Notes under the pieces: model-generated
What the model saw: only the letters and a program-made list of their open reading frames with translations
Told to the model about the DNA's origin: nothing
Databases searched by the model: none
Program-made: the position numbers and the translations under genes
Part shown: piece by piece, positions 7,401 through 9,334 of the stretch
How the letters are laid out: every line of letters begins with the position of its first letter
Position numbering within the stretch: position 1 is the stretch's first letter
Assembly: GCF_000716335.1 (NCBI RefSeq)
Contig: NZ_KL591008.1
Span: 419,449 to 428,782 of the forward strand
Reading direction: 5' to 3'
DNA from: Streptomyces sp. NRRL S-118
GTDB taxonomy: Bacteria; Actinomycetota; Actinomycetes; Streptomycetales; Streptomycetaceae
Length of the DNA: 9,334 bases

Positions 7401-8930
7401 CTGGAGCTCTTCGAGGCCGGAGTGCTCCACCCGCTGCCGCTGGCCGTCCACGACGTACGCCACGCCCGCCGTGCCTTCCGCACGCTCAGCCAGGGAAAGC
7501 ACACCGGCAAGCTCGTGCTCACCATGCCGCCCGTCTTCGACCCCCACGGCACCGTGCTCATCACCGGCGGCACCGGAACCCTGGGCAGCGCGGTCGCCCG
7601 TCATCTGGTCGGCGAGCACGGCGTACGCCACCTCCTCGTCGCCGGACGCCAGGGCGCGGAGGCCGAGGGGGCAACGGACCTCGTGAGGGAGCTGGCCGGA
7701 CTCGGCGCCGACGTGACCGTACGGGCCTGCGACGCGGCCGACCGCGACCAGCTCGCGGCCCTGATCGGCGCCATCCCGGCGGCACACCCGCTGCGCGCGG
7801 TCGTGCACACCGCCGGCGTCCTGGACGACGGCACCCTGCCGTCGCTCACCCCGGAGCGGATGGATGCCGTGTTGCGGCCCAAGGTCGACGCGGTCCTCAA
7901 CCTCCACGAGCTGACCAAGGATCTCGACCTGTCCGCCTTCGTCCTCTACTCGTCCTCCTCCGCGCTGTTCGGCAGCCCCGGACAGGGCAGTTACGCGGCG
8001 GCCAACGCCTTCGTGGACGCCTTCGCCCAGTACCGGCGCGGGGTGGGGCTGCCCGCCCTCTCCCTCGCCTGGGGCCTGTGGGCGCGCAACAGCAGGATGG
8101 CGGACCACCTCGACCAGGGCGACATGCACCGCCGGCTCGCCCGGGGCGGCATCCTGCCCCTGACCGACGCCGAGGGTGTGGCCCTCTTCGACGAGGCCCA
8201 GCGCTGGGACGAGGCCCTGCAGGTCCCCATCCGCCTCAATCAGGCCGTGCTGCGGGCACAGGGCGCGGTTCCGCCCTTCCTGAGCGGTCTCGTACGGAAC
8301 CGGCGCAGTTCTCCCGCGGCCACCGCTGCGGCCCAGCCCGACCCGGCAGCGGCGGGCACGAGCACCTCCCTCGGGGAACGGATCGCCCAACTCCCGCCCG
8401 CCGAGCGGATGGAAGCGGTGCTGGAAGCCGTACGCACCCATGCGGCAGCCGTGCTCGGTTACGAGGAGGACGGTGAGCTCTCCGCCGACCGGAACTTCCG
8501 CGAGCTGGGCTTCGACTCGCTCACGGCGGTGGAACTGCGCAACCGCCTTACGGCCGCCACGGGGCTCCGGCTCACCGCCACCCTGGTGTTCGACCACCCC
8601 ACCCCCGAAGCACTCTCCCGGCACCTCCACGACCGACTCGCTCCGGACACTCCGGCGGAGAGCGGCGATGTGTCCCTCGCCACCGAACTGGACCGTCTGG
8701 AGAAGCTGTTCATCCGTCTCACCGAACAGAACGGACTGGACTCCGCTCTGCCCGACGGCACGGCACGGCACGAGATCACGAACCGGCTCGCCGCCCTGAC
8801 CGGTCTGTGGGACCGGCTCAACGGCGCGAGCGGCGACCCCGCCGGACCGGAGGCCGACGACGAGGTGACCGGAACTCTCGACGCCGCCGACGACGAAGAG
8901 CTCTTCGCCTTCATCGACGAGCGGTTCTGA
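1..8930 (+). CDS. Modular type I polyketide synthase subunit, 5' end outside window (KR0-ACP / KS-AT-DH-ER-KR-ACP / docking)
   Basis: This is the C-terminal part, about 2975 residues, of a multimodular type I PKS, a cytosolic assembly-line enzyme that extends an acyl chain held on ACP phosphopantetheine arms. The frame is open from position 3 to the TGA at 8928-8930. The GTG at 51 is not the start: the 16 codons before it continue the ketoreductase fold into its first strand. Visible order: degenerate KR and ACP ending one module, then KS, AT, DH, structural KR half, ER, catalytic KR and ACP of a second module, then a C-terminal docking domain. A KS and AT for the first module, and any earlier modules, must lie upstream. 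The layout matches DEBS2, PikAII and TylGIII. With the ethylmalonyl-type AT, a TylGIII-like subunit of a 16-membered macrolide PKS is the leading inference. I noticed no in-frame TTA codon, so bldA control of this part is not indicated. Confidence 0.97.
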   Translation, partial: WLDATDRGNADDIAYHVAWKGLSEDETGARLDGRWLLLLPETPQNPAFATRVAEGMARAMADRGAEVVTLGIDPAGDRSHMSALLAEAAEAPNSVPLQGIVSLLALAEGTHPDHPGLPLGVAASFTLIQAAGDADVGARLWAVTRNAVSALPREEPSAEQAQVWGLGRVASLELPHLWGGLLDFRTAAADAETSADTGTHTGTDIEHPGSFRRAAAVLAASPDGEDQMAIRGSGVYGRRLVRSAAAGTGPGWRPRGTVLVVGEVAAVAEPLVRRLLADGAEQVVLAGPGASLPAALDDGPRTDGSLADGRVSVVPCAMEDDAALRSLLAEHAPTAVLAAPAAVPLSALSDTTPAALAHAVHTKTDLVTRLEAVLEDTELDAFVVLSSVAGVWGGTGQGGYAAGAAHLDAFAERRRARGLPFTSVAWTPWRGHEAAASEDGESAAARETIIAGMSRAGLTPLDPRRAVDALFRAVGRGVGTVTVAEADWERFVAAREAVRPSALFDGLPATRRSRVVAAGSGAHAGAGAVAGADASPATGAGSDDRREAPEVVRLLADKSDEEQLRLLLRMVRSHAATVLGQSSLDAVDARQPFKALGFNSVTAVELRNRLRSATGLTLSASLVFDHPDPAALARHLRDQALEHGAASEARTGDALVRSTAPTEPAGDRDSEPIAIVAMACRFPGGVSTPEELWRLLRDGGDAISAFPDDRGWNLEELYDADPDAGGRTYVREGGFLHEAPDFDPAFFGISPREAVAMDPQQRLMLETSWEAFERAGIDPSELRGSRTGVFVGTNGQHYLGLLQNGEESFDGYLGTGNSASVMSGRLSYVFGLEGPALTVDTACSASLVALHLAVQALRRDECSMALAGGATVMSTPEMLVEFSRQRVLSPGCRSRAFAGAADGVVLGEGAGVLLLERLSDAERLGHPVLAVVRGSAVNQDGASNGLTAPNGPSQQRVIREALADAGLRAEDVDAVEAHGTGTPLGDPIEAQALQATYGASRKPGEPLRLGSVKSNIGHAQAAAGVAGVMKTVLALRNGILPRTLHVDEPSPRVDWSSGTVALLTEPVAWPEGETPRRAGVSAFGISGTNAHVLIEEAPRPADVPGTRQHRSDTPQDSPPSDRPASDGFELDSTDLDSTGPDATGPDGIAPLVLSARTEAALQAYADRLRGALLDDPGIRPADAGLTLLTARARFAHRAVVGGEDREELLHALHALAEGREHPSVARHQAGPADGTVFVFPGQGSQWPAMAEGLLDRSAAFRESVEACDAALRPFLDWSVLDVLRQVPGAPSLSRVDVVQPVLFTMMVSLAACWRAAGVRPSAVIGHSQGEIAAACVAGGLSLEDAARIVALRSQAWLTLAGKGGMVAVSLPAEQVRVRVERFGDRLSVAAVNSPGTAAVAGDPESLRELLAELEADGVHARAIPGVDTAGHSAQVDALRERLMRELAPVAPRSGDVPFYSTVTGGLLDTAELDAAYWYRNMREPVEFEQATRALLADGHHAFLESSPHPMLAVSLEQTIADADAPAVVLHTLRREKGGTKGFALALASACAQGVDIDAEALYGPEARRADLPTYPFQRQRYWYHAPARRGDTASVGLADAGHALLGAGVELPDSAGHVYTARLGADTRPWLAEHALLGTVLLPATGFVDLVLWAGAQSGCGQIDELALRTPLVLPGDTPAGTTGTDTVELRVQVGPADEEGHRTVTVHSREAGAPPRSPWTLHAQATVTPASSDGPESPDTPGTFNGSSAAAVPTADAPASGGPASGGPDAWPAPGAAWPPAGARASGIPDPAAFYAAFAERGYDYGVTFQGFRTGWRDGDTVYAEVALPGPAAGEARDHDIHPALLDAALQAMSLGEFFPADGQARMPFALRGVRLYATGADRLRVTVSPAGAEAVRLLCTDGEGRPVLAIDELVVRPVPAEQLAERSGAGGTGRPPGTGSGSLYRVLWERKPAPGSVPAQRWAVIGDDHSGLATALTGAGVGCATYPDLGSLLDACSAGGAVPDGVAVQLPHLPGAPDPGTVRAVLDKALDAAQHWLKAADQSPSKLVFVTRGAVAVGPGETVRDTAAASAWGLVRSAQSEEPDRMVLLDLGPDDGTVSGGALAAALTCGEPQLAVRGEHVHTPRLTPMGPATPDLLQLPHADTDADADTGTITAAGTTTAAGRTVPAGTTAPAGAAGVTGITGAAGSAAWRLGTRGDGTLEGLRLEPAPDTLAPLQPGQIRVSVRAAGLNFRDTLIALGMYPGRGVMGAEGAGVVTETGPGVTGFAPGDRVLGMWTGGFGPYAVADHRMVARIPDGWSYAQAASVPAVFLTAHYALDRLAQARPGQTLLIHAATGGVGMAALQLARHLGLTVYATASTPKWDTLRGLGVPDRHIANSRTLDFADRFLEETGGRGVDIVLNSLAGDFVDASLRLLPRGGHFLELGKADVRDPGTIADHHPGTTYRPFDLVEAGPETVGTMLTELLELFEAGVLHPLPLAVHDVRHARRAFRTLSQGKHTGKLVLTMPPVFDPHGTVLITGGTGTLGSAVARHLVGEHGVRHLLVAGRQGAEAEGATDLVRELAGLGADVTVRACDAADRDQLAALIGAIPAAHPLRAVVHTAGVLDDGTLPSLTPERMDAVLRPKVDAVLNLHELTKDLDLSAFVLYSSSSALFGSPGQGSYAAANAFVDAFAQYRRGVGLPALSLAWGLWARNSRMADHLDQGDMHRRLARGGILPLTDAEGVALFDEAQRWDEALQVPIRLNQAVLRAQGAVPPFLSGLVRNRRSSPAATAAAQPDPAAAGTSTSLGERIAQLPPAERMEAVLEAVRTHAAAVLGYEEDGELSADRNFRELGFDSLTAVELRNRLTAATGLRLTATLVFDHPTPEALSRHLHDRLAPDTPAESGDVSLATELDRLEKLFIRLTEQNGLDSALPDGTARHEITNRLAALTGLWDRLNGASGDPAGPEADDEVTGTLDAADDEELFAFIDERF
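1692..1919 (+). other. Acyl carrier protein domain (ACP) of the upstream module
   Basis: This domain carries the acyl chain as a thioester on a phosphopantetheine arm. The attachment motif reads [13 protein letters not shown], with the modified Ser at 1800-1802. The usual form is [13 protein letters not shown], so the Asp before the Ser is Asn (1797-1799) and the Leu after it is Val. The rest of the four-helix ACP, ending in [13 protein letters not shown], is ordinary. It is separated from the KR by an Ala/Gly-rich linker (about 1560-1640) and from the following KS by about 30 residues. The downstream KS should accept its chain in cis. It is probably functional, but the NS variant is unusual. 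Confidence 0.93.
2013..3290 (+). other. Ketosynthase domain (KS) of the fully reducing module
   Basis: The KS takes the chain from the preceding ACP and joins it to the extender unit by decarboxylative Claisen condensation. It spans about 426 residues from [15 protein letters not shown] to [13 protein letters not shown]. The nucleophilic Cys is in DTACSAS (Cys at 2529-2531). The two catalytic His are in EAHGTGT (His at 2934-2936) and [10 protein letters not shown] (His at 3054-3056), and the Lys of SVKSN is at 3039-3041. All are intact, so this is a normal extending KS, not a KSQ or KS0. It lies in the middle of the polypeptide, so transfer into it is intramolecular. Confidence 0.96.
3387..3446 (+). 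repeat. Imperfect 15-bp tandem repeat, four units, in the KS-AT linker
   Basis: Four in-frame units lie at 3387-3401, 3402-3416, 3417-3431 and 3432-3446. The first two are GAGCTGGACAGCACC and GACCTGGACAGCACC. The last two are GGTCCCGACGCCACC and GGTCCCGACGGCATC. They encode [15 protein letters not shown] and GPDGI. They lie in a Pro/Ser/Asp-rich segment between the KS and the structured KS-AT adaptor, so length changes would be tolerated. Confidence 0.8.
3702..4600 (+). other. Acyltransferase domain (AT), predicted ethylmalonyl-CoA specific
   Basis: The AT loads the extender unit from its CoA ester onto the module's ACP. It starts at [11 protein letters not shown] and carries the active-site motif GHSQGE (Ser at 3981-3983). 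Gln after the Ser, together with RVDVVQP upstream (about 3885-3905), belongs to the branched-extender class rather than malonyl, which usually has GHS(I/V)G. About 100 residues later, where methylmalonyl ATs have YASH and malonyl ATs have HAFH, this AT reads TAGH (4284-4295), with the catalytic His at 4293-4295. TAGH is a published signature of ethylmalonyl-CoA ATs such as that of tylosin module 5. The post-AT linker ends in [13 protein letters not shown] (4713-4751). AT function is certain; the substrate call is a motif-based inference. Confidence 0.93.
4806..5768 (+). other. Dehydratase domain (DH)
   Basis: The DH removes water from the 3-hydroxyacyl chain made by the module's KR, giving a trans double bond for the ER. 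The double-hotdog fold starts at [13 protein letters not shown]. The catalytic His is in the HxxxGxxxxP motif ([10 protein letters not shown], His at 4902-4904). The catalytic Asp is in [10 protein letters not shown] (Asp at 5544-5546). Both are present, so activity is expected. The second-hotdog motif is [10 protein letters not shown] (about 5409-5438), with Val where Pro is usual. A Pro/Ala/Gly/Ser-rich insert of about 63 residues (5187-5375) separates the two halves and contains a short tandem repeat. Confidence 0.93.
5280..5309 (+). repeat. 15-bp direct repeat, two units, inside the DH inter-hotdog insert
   Basis: Two adjacent units at 5280-5294 and 5295-5309 (GCGAGCGGAGGGCCG and GCGAGCGGCGGGCCG) differ at one base and encode ASGGP twice. 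They lie in the Pro/Ala/Gly-rich insert that separates the two DH halves. Confidence 0.75.
5820..6410 (+). other. Ketoreductase structural subdomain (N-terminal half of the split KR)
   Basis: This is the non-catalytic Rossmann-like half that supports the catalytic KR. In fully reducing modules the ER is inserted between the two halves, as here. It starts at [11 protein letters not shown] and contains the family segments [33 protein letters not shown] and a terminal HTPRLTPM. No cofactor motif is expected. It is followed directly by a repetitive linker that leads into the ER. Confidence 0.85.
6462..6569 (+). repeat. Imperfect 18-bp tandem repeat, six units, in the linker before the ER
   Basis: Six in-frame 18-bp units run without a gap from 6462 to 6569. 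They encode [30 protein letters not shown] and ITGAAG, so each six-residue unit ends in Gly. The first two units are nearly identical at DNA level. The block is preceded by a short Asp-Ala/Asp-Thr run (about 6433-6458) made of 6-bp steps. Codons rare in high-GC actinomycetes are concentrated here: ATA, GTA, ACA, AGG, CCA and several GGA. The segment is an unstructured bridge from the KR structural half to the ER. Confidence 0.85.
6579..7529 (+). other. Enoylreductase domain (ER)
   Basis: The ER is an NADPH-dependent medium-chain reductase domain that saturates the alpha-beta double bond made by the DH and sets the configuration of the alpha-branch. Visible motifs are the entry segment [28 protein letters not shown], the nucleotide-binding [19 protein letters not shown] (about 7002-7058), [24 protein letters not shown], and a C-terminal [12 protein letters not shown]. 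Its length of about 317 residues is normal and no key motif is lost. I do not assign the stereochemistry. Confidence 0.94.
7548..8081 (+). other. Catalytic ketoreductase domain (KR), B-type, active
   Basis: This KR reduces the beta-ketone to a hydroxyl, the first step of the module's reductive loop. The NADPH loop GGTGTLG is intact (7566-7586). The LDD motif in HTAGVLDDG (LDD at 7821-7829) and Phe rather than Trp at the A-type marker position (7968-7970) mark a B-type KR, which fits syn-dehydration by the DH. Catalytic Lys (7881-7883), Ser (7953-7955), Tyr (7992-7994) and Asn (8004-8006) are all present at the expected spacing. It ends at LSLAWGLW; a helical tail to about 8250 links it to the ACP. 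Confidence 0.96.
8412..8639 (+). other. Acyl carrier protein domain (ACP) of the fully reducing module
   Basis: This is the carrier for the extender unit and the elongated chain. It has the canonical [15 protein letters not shown] with the phosphopantetheine Ser at 8517-8519, followed by [15 protein letters not shown]. It is the last catalytic-cycle domain of the protein; the next acceptor must be a KS on another polypeptide. It is preceded by an Ala/Pro-rich linker at about 8310-8400. Confidence 0.96.
8670..8927 (+). other. C-terminal docking domain of the PKS subunit
   Basis: This is a non-catalytic region of about 86 residues after the last ACP. It holds an amphipathic helix with heptad-like hydrophobics ([17 protein letters not shown]), a second helical stretch ([19 protein letters not shown]), an acidic flexible linker, and a terminal helix [13 protein letters not shown] (about 8889-8927). 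This order is that of class 1a C-terminal docking domains, where the first helices form a dimeric bundle and the last, acidic helix binds the coiled coil at the N-terminus of the next subunit. The coiled-coil start of the following gene is the obvious partner. There is no thioesterase, so this is not the last subunit. Confidence 0.9.
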
Positions 8931-8969
8931 TCCGCCCCCACCACCCGCACCGACCGACCGAAACACCAC

Positions 8970-8976
8970 GGGGTGA
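8970..8976 (+). promoter_or_regulatory. Ribosome binding site of the downstream PKS gene
   Basis: GGGGTGA matches the Shine-Dalgarno consensus GAGGTGA at six of seven bases and sits 7 bases before the ATG at 8984. This supports that start. The intergenic gap (8931-8983, 53 bases) shows no terminator hairpin and no clear promoter, so the two genes are probably co-transcribed. Confidence 0.75.
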
Positions 8977-8983
8977 CGAAAGC

Positions 8984-9334
8984 ATGGCTGACGAGCAGGA
9001 GCTCCGCGCCTACCTGAAGCGGACCACCATCGAACTCCACCGCGCCACCACACGGCTGAAGAAGGCGGAGGAGCAGGCGCACGAGCCGATCGCGATCGTC
9101 GGCATGGCGTGCCGCTTCCCGGGCGGGGTGGGCTCTGCCGAGGACCTGTGGGACCTGGTGGCCACCGGGACGGACGCGGTCTCCCCGTTCCCGTCCGACC
9201 GCGGCTGGGACGTCGCGGGGTTGTACGACCCCGACCCCGGCGCCGTGGGACGGACGTACTGCCGTGAGGGTGGTTTCCTGCATGGGGCGGGTGAGTTCGA
9301 TGCGGGGTTCTTCGGGATTTCGCCGCGTGAGGCG
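8984..9334 (+). CDS. Next modular type I polyketide synthase subunit, 3' end outside window (docking domain and start of KS)
   Basis: This is the start of a second PKS protein, which should receive the chain from the subunit upstream and extend it. The 117 visible codons are open to the window edge. Residues 1-33 (8984-9082) form a charged amphipathic helix with [19 protein letters not shown] and a KKAEEQ tail. This is the class 1a N-terminal docking coiled coil, which dimerises and binds the acidic C-terminal helix of its partner. From residue 34 the KS begins with [15 protein letters not shown] and runs through PFPSDRGWD to FFGISPREA. The KS active site lies beyond the window, so the extender and reductive domains are unknown. 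The ATG at 8984 is chosen because of the well-placed ribosome binding site and because docking domains of this type start within a few residues of this helix. By position it would be module 6 if the cluster is TylGIII-TylGIV-like, which is inference only. Confidence 0.95.
   Translation, partial: MADEQELRAYLKRTTIELHRATTRLKKAEEQAHEPIAIVGMACRFPGGVGSAEDLWDLVATGTDAVSPFPSDRGWDVAGLYDPDPGAVGRTYCREGGFLHGAGEFDAGFFGISPREA

Noticed and set aside
8650..8930. A thioesterase or other releasing domain at the end of the first protein
   Set aside because: The 90 or so residues after the ACP form helices and an acidic tail typical of a docking domain. They are far too short for a thioesterase and have no GxSxG motif.
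8931..8983. Possible terminator or promoter between the two PKS genes
   Set aside because: The 53 bases contain no convincing inverted repeat and no recognisable -35/-10 pair; only the ribosome binding site at 8970-8976 is supported.

Overview
The window is high-GC, codon-biased DNA typical of an actinomycete, most likely Streptomyces or a relative. It lies inside a modular type I polyketide synthase (PKS) gene cluster. Nearly all of it (positions 1-8930, + strand) is the 3' part of one giant PKS gene whose start lies upstream. A 53-bp gap with a ribosome binding site follows. The first 117 codons of the next PKS gene then run off the right edge. No RNA gene, CRISPR array, insertion sequence or non-PKS gene is visible, and no stretch over 300 bases lacks a gene.

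Layout of the first protein, in order: the tail of one module (a degenerate ketoreductase, then an acyl carrier protein); a complete fully reducing module (KS-AT-DH-ER-KR-ACP); and a C-terminal docking domain ending in an acidic helix. The first ketoreductase has lost its NADPH-binding glycine motif and its catalytic Asn, so the upstream module should leave a beta-ketone. In the second module the KS, AT, DH, KR and ACP catalytic residues I could check are all in place and the ER nucleotide motif is intact. Its AT carries GHSQG and, where methylmalonyl enzymes usually have YASH, the tetrapeptide TAGH associated with ethylmalonyl-CoA. The module is therefore predicted to add a C2 unit with an ethyl branch and to reduce the beta-carbon fully to methylene. 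The second gene begins with a coiled-coil N-terminal docking domain and the start of a KS, so the growing chain is probably handed from the first protein to the second.

The order 'KR-inactive module, fully reducing module, docking domain, next subunit' is that of DEBS2, PikAII and TylGIII. The ethylmalonyl signature favours the TylGIII-like subunit of 16-membered macrolide synthases (tylosin, rosaramicin or platenolide type), but a polyether or other polyketide is not excluded. I see no evidence of a new biological system. The points most worth a second look are the KR that kept Lys/Ser/Tyr but lost cofactor binding, the NS instead of DS at its partner ACP's attachment site, the ethylmalonyl prediction, and three interdomain linkers built from in-frame 15- or 18-bp tandem repeats.
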